Below the pieces are notes generated by a model that made no database searches, was not told the origin of the DNA, and saw only the letters and a program-made list of their open reading frames with translations. DNA of 64,000 nt, taken from the IMG/VR virus record IMGVR_UViG_3300009553_000019, positions 62,001 through 126,000 of that record. One strand, given 5' to 3'. The translations under genes were made by a program, and so were the position numbers. This DNA is from a virus. The first letter of the stretch is position 1, and each line of letters begins with the position of its first letter. Shown piece after piece: positions 24,654 through 32,591 of the stretch.

Positions 24654-25237
24654 AACACGTTTACAATAAAGCGCAATGTGAAGCAGGTATCGATCTTCTC
24701 CTAAAGGGGCTGGGGGTGGATCTAGAAGATGATAATTTCACTGAAACTCCCGCTAGAGTTGCTAGAGCTTTTAGGGAGCTTTGTTCGGGACTGTATATAG
24801 AGACTGATGATATTGCAAAAATCTTTGGAAAGACTTTTGATTCACCCTACAAGGGCATTATCCAGGTCGGTCCTGTAATTGCTCATGGTGTTTGTCCACA
24901 TCATCTTTTGCCTGTAGAAATTGAAGCCGTTTTGGCTTATCTACCAAGGGATAAGAAACTTGGACTCTCAAAGTTAGCCCGAGCAATTAAAATGTTTGCT
25001 GCTAGACCAGCTATGCAGGAAACTGTTTCGCATGATCTGGTAGAAGCATTCGTTAAGTATGTCGATCCTTTGGGTGTAGCTCTTTACATGAATGGTAAGC
25101 ATAACTGTATGACTTGCCGAGGTATTTTGCAGACTCAAAGCACTGCGATTACCTTAGATGTCAGAGGTCTGTTTGAGACTGATCCAGGTGTGAAGACTGA
25201 ATTTCAACGACTTCTTAGCCAACAGTTGAGGAAGTGA
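24650..25237 (+). CDS. folE: GTP cyclohydrolase I (FolE)
   Basis: 195 residues. Family blocks: NFTETPARVARAFREL, CPHHLLPVEIEA (zinc Cys and catalytic His region), LGLSKLARAIKMFAARP, and HNCMTCRGI. It hydrolyses GTP to dihydroneopterin triphosphate, the first step to preQ0. Length is close to the usual 190-220. A phage copy would raise flux into deazaguanine and it is coupled to DpdA by a 4-base overlap. Start TTG or GTG is not needed: the ORF begins at GTG 24650. Confidence 0.93.
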   Translation: MKHVYNKAQCEAGIDLLLKGLGVDLEDDNFTETPARVARAFRELCSGLYIETDDIAKIFGKTFDSPYKGIIQVGPVIAHGVCPHHLLPVEIEAVLAYLPRDKKLGLSKLARAIKMFAARPAMQETVSHDLVEAFVKYVDPLGVALYMNGKHNCMTCRGILQTQSTAITLDVRGLFETDPGVKTEFQRLLSQQLRK

Positions 25238-25500
25238 TGCCTGATCTATCTGATGGTTTTAAACCTTACGAGACTACTGTTCTTTGTCCTACTTGTGAGA
25301 AGCAACCAATGATGTGTCGAGCTCAGTATCGACATGGTACTGCGGTTGAAAGACAGTTAGTTTGTAAAAACCCTGACTGTGGAGCTGTGTCACAAGATCT
25401 TTATGATCCAGCTTCAAAAAGGGTTGTATTCAACAAGCAGATGGATAGTGATGCAAACTTTCCCAATCGAACTCAACCTAAGAAGTCGAAGTCTGAGTAA
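25237..25500 (+). CDS. Small zinc-ribbon protein, 87 aa
   Basis: ATG 25237 preferred over GTG 25234 because GAGGA precedes it at 4 bases. CPTCEKQPMMC and CKNPDCGA carry four Cys in a zinc-ribbon-like order. Its stop is shared with the polymerase start. It may be a small accessory of DNA synthesis or of the deazaguanine enzymes. Confidence 0.65.
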   Translation: MPDLSDGFKPYETTVLCPTCEKQPMMCRAQYRHGTAVERQLVCKNPDCGAVSQDLYDPASKRVVFNKQMDSDANFPNRTQPKKSKSE

Positions 25501-27686
25501 TGCAGCAAGATCATAAATGGTTGAATGCTGGAGCTACTAAGAAGTTCACCTTAGTTGATTCCCCAAAGAAGCTTCATTGGTTGTTTTCAGTATTAGGGAA
25601 CTCATCTGACACCTCAGTAGATATTGAAACCAACCACCCCACTTCGGATAGTGCTCCCAAGTTTCCCCGATCTGATGTAGTAATTGGTGGTATGTCGTTT
25701 AGTTGGGCAACCAATGAAGCTGCATACCTACCATTGTATACTGGTATCGATAAGAACACTACCTGGAAGGATCCCAGGGTTTTCAATCTTGTCAAAGAGA
25801 AGCTGAGGAATTTTTTAGAAGACGACAATAGCGAGAAGAGTGGTCAGAATTTTAAGTTCGATATGACCTGGATTTGGGAGGTTTTGAAGATAAAGGTAAG
25901 AGGTTTTACCTTTGACACCATGCTGGCTCATCATCTTTTGGATGAGGAAGGCATTCTGACTTGTCGTCATGGCTTAAAACCCATGGCTGCGTATTACCTA
26001 GATCCAAAAGCAAATCAGTACGAGCAAGATCTACAAAAAGCTCTTGAGTATTACGACCCAAAGTATAGACGGTATACAGCAATCCCCACTGATATTCTGT
26101 ATCCCTACGCTTGTGGCGACGCTGATTACACTAGACAGCTTAAACCAATCTTCTATCAGCAGATGGAGGAACAGGGGTTATTAGATCTATTTTACGATTA
26201 TACGATGCAAATCCAGCAATCAACGATGCTGGCAGAAATTGCTGGATTGCCAATCGATTTGTCACGTTTGGATGAACTTGACAAGTTTTACATCAATCGT
26301 AAAGCTGAGCTTGAGCTTCAAATTCATGAAGCTGCTGGTCAGAAATTTGATGTTACTAGCCCACAGCAACTTGCAGACATTCTCTACAACAAACTAGGGT
26401 TACCAATACAGAAGAGTAAGAAAAACACTATCACCACAGATAAGGAAGCTCTTCAAAATCTAAAGGGGCAGCATCCAATCATTGAGTTGATGATTGAGTC
26501 TAGATCCGTTGAGAAGCTTCATGGGAGCTATGTCATTGGTATCAGAGATCGGTATGATGAGAAGACTGTCAGAATTCATCCTCGATTTTTGATTCATGGT
26601 ACAAAGACTGGTCGACTTGCATCTGAGGATCCTAACGTTCAGAATATGCCACGACCAGAAAATGGCGGAACTCTTATTAAGAGTATGTTTATACCACCGG
26701 CTGGGTTCAAGCTTATAACTGCAGATTATTCTCAGATCGAGCTTAGAATAGCTGCACATGTTAGTAAAGAACCTGCCTGGATCTTAGCATTTAAAAATGA
26801 CGAAGATTTGCATTCAGCGACTGCTAAAACCTGTTTTAAGCTTGATTGTGATGTTGACGATGTAAAGAAGTTACATGCGCCAATTAGGACAAAAGCGAAG
26901 GGAGTTAACTTTGGGGTACTATACGGTAGTACGGAGTATGGTCTAGCAGAAAGCCTTGGTATTTCTGTTGATGAGGCAAGGGAGTTCTTAGCCAACTACT
27001 TTAAAGGCTTGCCGACTCTAGCAAACTGGATTGACAGTACCCACAAGATGTCAGTCGAGTTGGGTTATGTTGTTAGCCCTATTGGTAGAAGAAGGCGATT
27101 GCCAGATGCACAGTTGTGGGTACCACCTAAGGTTTACAAACCACAAGGTGCCCCAAAGTGTTTTGGGGATACTAAAGAGAGTCCTTCAGTTCCATTGTTC
27201 AAAGAGCATTACAATCGTATTGATCTTAAAGAGTCTCTACCAATGTTTCAAGAGACTTCGATATTTCAGCAGCAGACTAGCTCTTTAAGAAACAGGAAGT
27301 TTGAGAAGTGTCAAACCTGTCCATTGATTGGTCAGTGCATATTAGCAGTAGAGCAGAATCGACGGAAGAGAAAAGTCGATGAAGCTATGCGGCAGGGACC
27401 AAATGCAATCATCCAAGGTTTTGCTTCTGACCTTGCCTGTAAAGCGTTTACTGACGTCATTGTTGAAGCTAAGCGTCATGAGATACCTTTGGTATTGAAA
27501 TCTGAGGATGGTGATGGTATTCAACCTGCATTGTTGGTTCATGACGACATAGGATTTTTCGCGGCAGATAGATATGTAGAACCAGCAACCAGGCTAATTA
27601 AAGACACCATGGAAAACGCATACCCAGAATGTCTCGTACCCTTGATAGCAGAACCAGCAGTATCTGAAAGATGGTCAGACAAATGA
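25500..27686 (+). CDS. Family A DNA polymerase with Cys-rich insertion in the fingers
   Basis: 728 residues. Proofreading domain of the DEDDy type: SVDIETN (near 40), NFKFDMTW (near 120), YACGDADYT (near 203). Polymerase motifs: DYSQIELR (A, near 410), KAKGVNFGVLYG (B, near 465), VHDDIGFF (C, near 679; usual VHDE). The 5' nuclease domain is absent. Between GRRRRLPDA (near 530) and QGPNAIIQG (near 632) lie about 100 residues where E. coli Pol I has about 25; they hold KCF and CQTCPLIGQC, a possible metal or Fe-S site. It overlaps the RHH-like gene by 4 bases. Confidence 0.93.
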   Translation: MQQDHKWLNAGATKKFTLVDSPKKLHWLFSVLGNSSDTSVDIETNHPTSDSAPKFPRSDVVIGGMSFSWATNEAAYLPLYTGIDKNTTWKDPRVFNLVKEKLRNFLEDDNSEKSGQNFKFDMTWIWEVLKIKVRGFTFDTMLAHHLLDEEGILTCRHGLKPMAAYYLDPKANQYEQDLQKALEYYDPKYRRYTAIPTDILYPYACGDADYTRQLKPIFYQQMEEQGLLDLFYDYTMQIQQSTMLAEIAGLPIDLSRLDELDKFYINRKAELELQIHEAAGQKFDVTSPQQLADILYNKLGLPIQKSKKNTITTDKEALQNLKGQHPIIELMIESRSVEKLHGSYVIGIRDRYDEKTVRIHPRFLIHGTKTGRLASEDPNVQNMPRPENGGTLIKSMFIPPAGFKLITADYSQIELRIAAHVSKEPAWILAFKNDEDLHSATAKTCFKLDCDVDDVKKLHAPIRTKAKGVNFGVLYGSTEYGLAESLGISVDEAREFLANYFKGLPTLANWIDSTHKMSVELGYVVSPIGRRRRLPDAQLWVPPKVYKPQGAPKCFGDTKESPSVPLFKEHYNRIDLKESLPMFQETSIFQQQTSSLRNRKFEKCQTCPLIGQCILAVEQNRRKRKVDEAMRQGPNAIIQGFASDLACKAFTDVIVEAKRHEIPLVLKSEDGDGIQPALLVHDDIGFFAADRYVEPATRLIKDTMENAYPECLVPLIAEPAVSERWSDK

Positions 27687-27847
27687 TTAGAATGACTAGA
27701 GTTCGTTTAGAAGATTCAGTGATAAAGAAGCTTGATGCTCTGGTAAAGAAGCAAAATTTGTCATCGAATCTTGTCCAGAAATACCGCAAGCTAAAGATAA
27801 CTCGATCAGATGTGACTAGATATTTGATTGAATCAGGTTTAAAATGA
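27683..27847 (+). CDS. Very small RHH-like DNA-binding protein, 54 aa
   Basis: ATG 27683 sits in the polymerase stop (ATGA), and its own stop contains the start of the next gene (ATGA). The sequence VRLEDSVIKKLDALVKK, then ITRSDVTRYLIESGL, is the beta-strand/helix/helix of a ribbon-helix-helix repressor (Arc/CopG/MetJ type). The two exact ATGA junctions make it a convincing gene. It may repress its own operon. Confidence 0.75.
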   Translation: MIRMTRVRLEDSVIKKLDALVKKQNLSSNLVQKYRKLKITRSDVTRYLIESGLK

Positions 27848-28245
27848 TTGTTGGTATTACAGCTTCAAGACGGTTTAAATCAATTGACAGTCAATTGATT
27901 GATTCGAAAATTCTTGATTTGGTTATTGCTCCTAACGTAAATGAGATAGTTTTTGGTGGTGCTAAAGGTGGGGATACAATAGCGCTTAAAGCAGCTTTGT
28001 TACATCGAGCTGGTTTATATCGACCTGGAGCTAAGCCATCGATACCAAAATTAGTGGTTATTGTCCCTGACGTGGTCAGGTCTCAACCACCAGAGACGTG
28101 GGCAATAACTGAACGAGCTGACGAGGTTGTTGAACTGCATTTGCCAATTATAAAAGATGATGGTTGGCTAGCATATCGTAAGCGTAATGAAGCTATAGTT
28201 GATCGCTGCAATCGGATGGTTGCATTTTGGACCGGTAGTTATTAA
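27844..28245 (+). CDS. SLOG/DprA-like Rossmann protein
   Basis: 133 residues. MIVGITASRRFKS, then EIVFGGAKGGDTIALKAA with a GGAxGxD nucleotide-binding loop (about 37-45), VPDVVRSQP, and RNEAIVDRCNRMVAFW. This matches small SLOG-superfamily proteins of the YpsA/DprA-like type, thought to bind nucleotides or their derivatives. Free-standing phage SLOG proteins have been suggested as sensors or sequesterers of nucleotide signals. A 63-base gap follows. Confidence 0.75.
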   Translation: MIVGITASRRFKSIDSQLIDSKILDLVIAPNVNEIVFGGAKGGDTIALKAALLHRAGLYRPGAKPSIPKLVVIVPDVVRSQPPETWAITERADEVVELHLPIIKDDGWLAYRKRNEAIVDRCNRMVAFWTGSY

Positions 28246-28308
28246 TTCAGGTACTTACCAATGCATCCGTTACACAGAGAAACAGAACAAACCTGTTGAG
28301 GTGGTTCG

Positions 28309-28992
28309 ATTACAACCCTGAAGCCAAAACTTCGAAAAAAGTCTCGTAAGTGGCCAAAATCTACAGTAGCGAAGATTATCTATCTTTGGCTACAAAGAGT
28401 AGAACTAGCTGGTGAACCATTTCCGCTTACTTATGCCGAGTTGTCAAATAGGATTAAACTTGGACTACCATTAGTTTTCTCAACAATTATTGAACTTGAA
28501 ACTGACGGGTTGGTTGGTAGGCGTCCTGATGGTGGGATCTATCCAATTAAAACACCTATTGGAGCAGTAATACCAATAGTTGAATTTCGTTGTCGTATTT
28601 GCGATTCACCAGAACATAATATTCTTACCTGTCCAAAAGTTGTTGATAAGAAAAAAGCTAAGCAAGCCAGGCTCGAGGCAAAAGAGAAGGCTAAAGCAGA
28701 AGCTGATAGATTGAAGCAACAAAAGCTAGCAGATCGATTAGCAGCGAAGCAAGCTAAAGCAGAAGCTGATAGATTGAAGCAACAAAAGCTAGCAGATAGA
28801 TTTGTGATTAAGGTAGACGACCAAAATCCTGTTTTCCAGAAGAGCGGTAAGTATTGTGGTTACTGCGCAGGCCTCTGTGATAGGCGATCAAAGCCTTTTT
28901 GTAAAGGTTGTAAAGAACCTTACGCTGAACGTGGTAAAGAAGAGCTTGAAGTTTACAAAATGTCGAATATTGCATATTCAGCAGAGTCATGA
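28309..28992 (+). CDS. Winged-helix protein with coiled coil and zinc ribbon; start not ATG/GTG/TTG
   Basis: The first in-frame usual start is TTG 28441, but the winged helix begins about 40 codons earlier: TVAKIIYLWLQRV, LTYAELSNRIKLG, VFSTIIELETDGLVGRR. The frame is open from the TGA at 28297-28299. Candidate starts are ATT 28309, 4 bases after AGGTGG, or CTG 28318. C-terminal parts: CRICDSPEHNILTC zinc knuckle, a coiled coil with a tandem repeat, and CGYCAGLCDRRSKPFCKGC. An ATG at 28261 gives 12 codons in the same frame and stops at that TGA. The gene is real; its start is unresolved. Confidence 0.7.
   Translation: MTTLKPKLRKKSRKWPKSTVAKIIYLWLQRVELAGEPFPLTYAELSNRIKLGLPLVFSTIIELETDGLVGRRPDGGIYPIKTPIGAVIPIVEFRCRICDSPEHNILTCPKVVDKKKAKQARLEAKEKAKAEADRLKQQKLADRLAAKQAKAEADRLKQQKLADRFVIKVDDQNPVFQKSGKYCGYCAGLCDRRSKPFCKGCKEPYAERGKEELEVYKMSNIAYSAES
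28690..28797 (+). repeat. Tandem 63-base repeat inside the coiled-coil region
   Basis: 45 bases beginning GCTAAAGCAGAAGCTGAT at 28690 recur at 28753 with 21-codon spacing, giving two copies of KAEADRLKQQKLAD. Exact duplication suggests recent slippage or recombination that lengthens a helical rod. Confidence 0.8.
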
Positions 28993-29075
28993 AATCTACT
29001 GCTTTACAAGATTGAATTTGTTGTTGTTAATAAGATAGCAGATGAATCTGAACCTAAGGTAAAGACAGGTTAATA

Positions 29076-29687
29076 ATGCATTTTCACTATGATTCAGTGA
29101 TAGTTGATATCGATGGGACACTAACTATTGGAGAGAGGTTGGCAAGGAATGAACATTATGGCCAACACTCTGACTGCCCAGCTTGCCAGACAAATCTTTG
29201 TCTTAGAGGTTGTGGGAGAAACTTAGGGCCTTACGAAGAATGTTCATGTGACTTAGAACCCACTGATGCTTATGTAACTCAATCCAGGATTAGGTGGGAT
29301 GAGTTTTACAAAGCAGCATCAGCTGATAAACCACAAACAAAAGCTTTAGACTTTGTTACGACCCTACATGAAAATATTCGTAACTTTTACTATCTTACAG
29401 GTAGGCCAAGTGCTCAAGGTAGTGTGAATGTTCGACAGCTAACAGTGGATTGGCTAATTCAGCATGGTTTTCCTTTTGTTGGTGAGGATCGACTGTTGAT
29501 GCGGCCAGTTGATTCGTATGGCAAATCAAGTGAGGTTAAGAGGGAGATTTTAGTTCCCCTATTACCTCAACTTGGAAAGCATGTTTTAGCTATTGATGAC
29601 GAGGATAACAACCTCAAGATGTTTCACGAACTTGGCTTCACTACTATGAAGAGTCCTTATTGCTGGGAAAGAATTAGCTTGGTATAA
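29076..29687 (+). CDS. PNKP-type HAD phosphatase with Cys-rich insertion
   Basis: 203 residues. HAD motifs: VDIDGTLT (7-14), YLTGRP near 108, SEVKREIL near 151 (Lys), and AIDDEDNN near 176. TVDWLIQHGF, then RLLMRPVDS, match the 3'-phosphatase domain of T4-type polynucleotide kinase. The family removes 3' phosphates from nucleic acids. Residues 33-60 hold an unusual cluster, CPACQTN, CLRGCGR, ECSCDL, probably zinc-binding. No kinase domain is attached. An RNA- or DNA-end repair role fits. Confidence 0.72.
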   Translation: MHFHYDSVIVDIDGTLTIGERLARNEHYGQHSDCPACQTNLCLRGCGRNLGPYEECSCDLEPTDAYVTQSRIRWDEFYKAASADKPQTKALDFVTTLHENIRNFYYLTGRPSAQGSVNVRQLTVDWLIQHGFPFVGEDRLLMRPVDSYGKSSEVKREILVPLLPQLGKHVLAIDDEDNNLKMFHELGFTTMKSPYCWERISLV

Positions 29688-29688
29688 T
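29680..29688 (+). promoter_or_regulatory. Extended -10 promoter TGG-TATAAT before dnaX
   Basis: TGGTATAAT ends 12 bases before ATG 29701, overlapping the end of the phosphatase gene. The message would start about 5-6 bases before the ATG, with no room for a ribosome site, and none is seen. Confidence 0.6.
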
Positions 29689-29700
29689 AGCTAAGCTAGA

Positions 29701-30843
29701 ATGTTCCAAGCATCAGCAATTCGGTACAGACCACAGAGATTTTCAGAAGTTTTAGGTCAAGCGGCTACTGTCAGAATACTACAAAACGCTGTTTGTGAAA
29801 ACAGAATTGCAAACGCTTTTTTATTCTGTGGTCCTAGAGGGACTGGTAAAACATCTCTAGCTAGGTTGTTAGCTAAGGTTCTCAACTGCGACGATCTTCC
29901 AAGGCAGTTGAAAGAAGGGGTTAAAAAACCTGAGCCTTGTGGAACTTGCGGAGAATGTCAAGATCTAGTAAAGGGTGCCAGCACTGAAACGATTGAGATG
30001 GATGCAGCATCTCATCGAGGCATTGACGATGCTAAGGCACTTCGTTCAATAGCTGATCAGATGCCAAAGCCAGGCAAGTGGCGTATTGTCATATTGGACG
30101 AATGTCACATGCTTACGAACGAAGCACAAAACGCTTTACTAGCTCTATTTGAATCTCCACCAACTAGTTTTTTACCAATTCTTTGCACTACGGATCCACA
30201 ACAGGTAAAACCTACAATTAAGTCTAGGTGTCAGACTTACAATATCAAACCCCTTCCACCAATCAATGTAGAAGAAAGTTTGAAGAGGATTTTTGCTGAT
30301 GCTAAGCAACCTGTACAACAAGAGGTTGTAACATCGTTAGCAATTAGTTCTGAGGGTTCTTTAAGAGATGTGCAACAGGTAGCGGACCAGTTAATTGCTT
30401 GTGCTAATGGTGAGCTAATAGATTCTGAACTGTTTGAGGCAGTAACAGGTTACCCATCAATTCTGCTCTATAAACGAGTAGCTGGTGCTTTGATTGAGGG
30501 GATGTCTGATCCAGCCATCTGGTATGAAAGCGTTGATGAGTGGTGGAGAGAAGGGGTAAACTTCCACTCACTTTTCTATACAGTACTGACAACCTTAACT
30601 AGAGATTTTCGGATAGCTCTGGTCAGTAAGGGTAAATCAGCTCCGTGTGTACCTTATTGGAGTGGGATTCCCCACCAGGTGTTTGAAGATCGAATGACGT
30701 TGACTCATAACCATCTCGATGCTATGATTCAATCTTGGGACGAGACTGTTAAGATGTTTGGAAAGGTTTCTGAACGAGCGGATATAGAGGGTTGGTTTAT
30801 TAGAGCTTGGGATCAATGTAGATGGGAACAGAAACATGGATAA
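29701..30843 (+). CDS. dnaX: DnaX-like clamp loader subunit (gamma/tau)
   Basis: 380 residues. YRPQRFSEVLGQ, Walker A GPRGTGKTS (about 44-52), zinc site CGTCGEC (about 80-86), EMDAASHRGIDD, Walker B ILDECH (about 131), and FESPP are classic DnaX. It matches domains I-III; the tau tail that binds polymerase and helicase is absent, so it is gamma-like. With DnaN, the phage can load its own clamp; no delta or delta' gene is seen here, so the host may supply them or homologues lie outside. The stop overlaps the next gene by 8 bases. Confidence 0.93.
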   Translation: MFQASAIRYRPQRFSEVLGQAATVRILQNAVCENRIANAFLFCGPRGTGKTSLARLLAKVLNCDDLPRQLKEGVKKPEPCGTCGECQDLVKGASTETIEMDAASHRGIDDAKALRSIADQMPKPGKWRIVILDECHMLTNEAQNALLALFESPPTSFLPILCTTDPQQVKPTIKSRCQTYNIKPLPPINVEESLKRIFADAKQPVQQEVVTSLAISSEGSLRDVQQVADQLIACANGELIDSELFEAVTGYPSILLYKRVAGALIEGMSDPAIWYESVDEWWREGVNFHSLFYTVLTTLTRDFRIALVSKGKSAPCVPYWSGIPHQVFEDRMTLTHNHLDAMIQSWDETVKMFGKVSERADIEGWFIRAWDQCRWEQKHG

Positions 30844-31147
30844 GCGGGATAAAGAGATTGTAATTCATTCAATTGGTGGGTTGGTTTTTGGGGTGTTTAT
30901 TTCAAGTATCATATGGCATGGGTACGTTAGCAGTAACCAAATCACTCTGAATGGGAAAATCGATAGACAGAATTGGGAAATCGATTACTTGAAGGCGGAA
31001 CTGACTTTCAAAAATGAAATTAAGTTTGCTCTTGACAACAACATTCTAGGGTTTTCATGTCACGTAAATGAATGCTCTGGTATTCTTAACGATAAGCCAG
31101 TAGCATGGAAATGTACTTCCGAATCTTGCAAATTTGAGTGCAAGTGA
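30836..31147 (+). CDS. Small single-pass membrane protein, 103 aa
   Basis: After MDKRDKEIVI comes a hydrophobic segment (SIGGLVFGVFISSIIW) that would span the membrane, then a predicted coiled coil and a C-terminal Cys set (CHVNEC, WKCTSESCKFEC). One TM helix with an outward or inward zinc-like knob; topology uncertain. No function recognised. Confidence 0.65.
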   Translation: MDKRDKEIVIHSIGGLVFGVFISSIIWHGYVSSNQITLNGKIDRQNWEIDYLKAELTFKNEIKFALDNNILGFSCHVNECSGILNDKPVAWKCTSESCKFECK

Positions 31148-31336
31148 GTGCGTCTTCCAACCCCGCTTCAGATACGTTGCCCAGTCCCAGTTTGTCGATT
31201 TGAGTGGATGAGATGCAGGGGTGGGACTCTGAAGAAATCTGGTGAGTTGGTCAGGAAGTACGTATGTCCTGCTTGTGGAGAAACAGAAATTGTGAAACGA
31301 TTCGAAGCAGTTCCAAACTTTAAAAAGAGGTTGTGA
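31148..31336 (+). CDS. Small zinc-ribbon protein, 62 aa
   Basis: GTG start right after the previous stop. RCPVPVCRFEWMRC and YVCPACGETEIV give two Cys pairs. It resembles the zinc-ribbon fold of transcription or replication accessory proteins; target unknown. Confidence 0.65.
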   Translation: MRLPTPLQIRCPVPVCRFEWMRCRGGTLKKSGELVRKYVCPACGETEIVKRFEAVPNFKKRL

Positions 31337-31584
31337 TGTCAGATCAGAAACCAACTAGTTTAGATGATTACAAGGCGAAAAAAGAGCAGGAGCATGCTAA
31401 TCGAGTCATTCAGCTGTTCAAGGATCATCCTGAGCTAGCTAAAGAAGCTATCGTAGTATATGCACCAGAAGGTGGTGAAGGTGTAGTGTTAGCACCAGAG
31501 CATCTTGGTACAACTTTTGTTGTGGGTCTGCTAGAAGCAGCTAAGTTTGGTATTCTAGCATCTTCAATGCAAGATCCTACATGA
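31333..31584 (+). CDS. Hypothetical protein, 83 aa
   Basis: Soluble, alpha/beta (YKAKKEQEHANRVIQLFKDH; AIVVYAPEGGEGVVLAPEHL; VGLLEAAKFGILASS). 4-base overlaps on both sides. Unrecognised. Confidence 0.6.
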   Translation: MMSDQKPTSLDDYKAKKEQEHANRVIQLFKDHPELAKEAIVVYAPEGGEGVVLAPEHLGTTFVVGLLEAAKFGILASSMQDPT

Positions 31585-32561
31585 GCATTACTCAAATCAA
31601 GATGGATATCTCCTCTCCAGAGGAGCAGACTTTAACCATTCTTCAGAATGGTGTTGAGATCCAATACAACATGGTTCAGCTTCTTAGGTTTAGGGAAAAC
31701 CTAGTAGAAGAGATGGCCATGCATGCTTCTAATCAATCGTATTGGGAGCAATCCGCTATTGATCTTGAATTCAAGCGGATGGAGTTTGAGGAGAGTGGTT
31801 ATGCAATCTGGTGGACGCATGCTAGAAGATATGCTAAGTATTATGCTACTGCAGCCAATCTAAAAGAAACGCTGGAATCAGTAAAAGACTGTGTCATCTC
31901 GTTGTTTAGCGAGAATGTTCCTGAAGACGAGCGGCTAGTCCTAATTGAGGAATCGTTTCGAGGTTTCTTACTGGGAAAGCATGGCACACAAAAGAAGGTA
32001 GATGATTTTTACAGTGATGCTGAGAATAGGCAAGTCTATGCTGATGACTTAGCAAAGTTTACTCAGCACGCTTTGATGTTTCAGAAAGAGGGTTGGAGTT
32101 ACGAAAAGATCGAGGCTACAAAACGGAACCTGATGGAGATGGCTAAGCGGATGGGTAGGTTTGCATCAACCTACGGAGAGCGAGCTTTCAAGATGAAAGA
32201 AGTCGCTGATCATGACTTAGCTAAGTATGGAAACATCAGTTCTCAGAATCAGTTGAGTAGGTACAATACTCAAGAGAGTAGGCCACCAAGTAGGGCTAGT
32301 CAGCCTCCAGCGGATTATAGCCCATTACAACCTCTAGTAAATACCCCAACTGTAGTTTCAACACCATCTCAGAAAACTTTTTGTAACCTATGTGGTCAGC
32401 TTCAGTTTATGACCCCAGCTGGAATTACATGCCCTAATGGTCATGGTGGGGCTGACTCTTATCCTGATCCTTTTCAACCAGACGAAAAAGCTACGAATAA
32501 ACAAACCCCTCTTACGACAACTTCTAAACGTCGTATGAATATGCCAAAAGAAAACAAATAA
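31581..32561 (+). CDS. Hypothetical helical protein upstream of SSB, 326 aa
   Basis: Helical through residue 220 (AWWTH-type aromatic helices, VDDFYSDAENRQVYADDLAK, TKRNLMEMAKRMGRFAST), then a Ser/Pro linker and a zinc-ribbon-like CNLCGQLQFMTPAGITCPNG, then a basic end. Its place directly before the ssDNA-binding protein and RecA suggests a recombination mediator like UvsY, but I see no sequence proof; position is the only basis. Confidence 0.65.
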   Translation: MSITQIKMDISSPEEQTLTILQNGVEIQYNMVQLLRFRENLVEEMAMHASNQSYWEQSAIDLEFKRMEFEESGYAIWWTHARRYAKYYATAANLKETLESVKDCVISLFSENVPEDERLVLIEESFRGFLLGKHGTQKKVDDFYSDAENRQVYADDLAKFTQHALMFQKEGWSYEKIEATKRNLMEMAKRMGRFASTYGERAFKMKEVADHDLAKYGNISSQNQLSRYNTQESRPPSRASQPPADYSPLQPLVNTPTVVSTPSQKTFCNLCGQLQFMTPAGITCPNGHGGADSYPDPFQPDEKATNKQTPLTTTSKRRMNMPKENK

Positions 32562-32591
32562 GCCCAATAAGGCGAAAAGAGAGAAGAGACA

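Noticed and set aside
28261-28299. 12-codon ATG mini-ORF before the winged-helix gene
   Set aside because: Not listed as a gene: too short, and its only interest is being in frame with the gene that follows the TGA.
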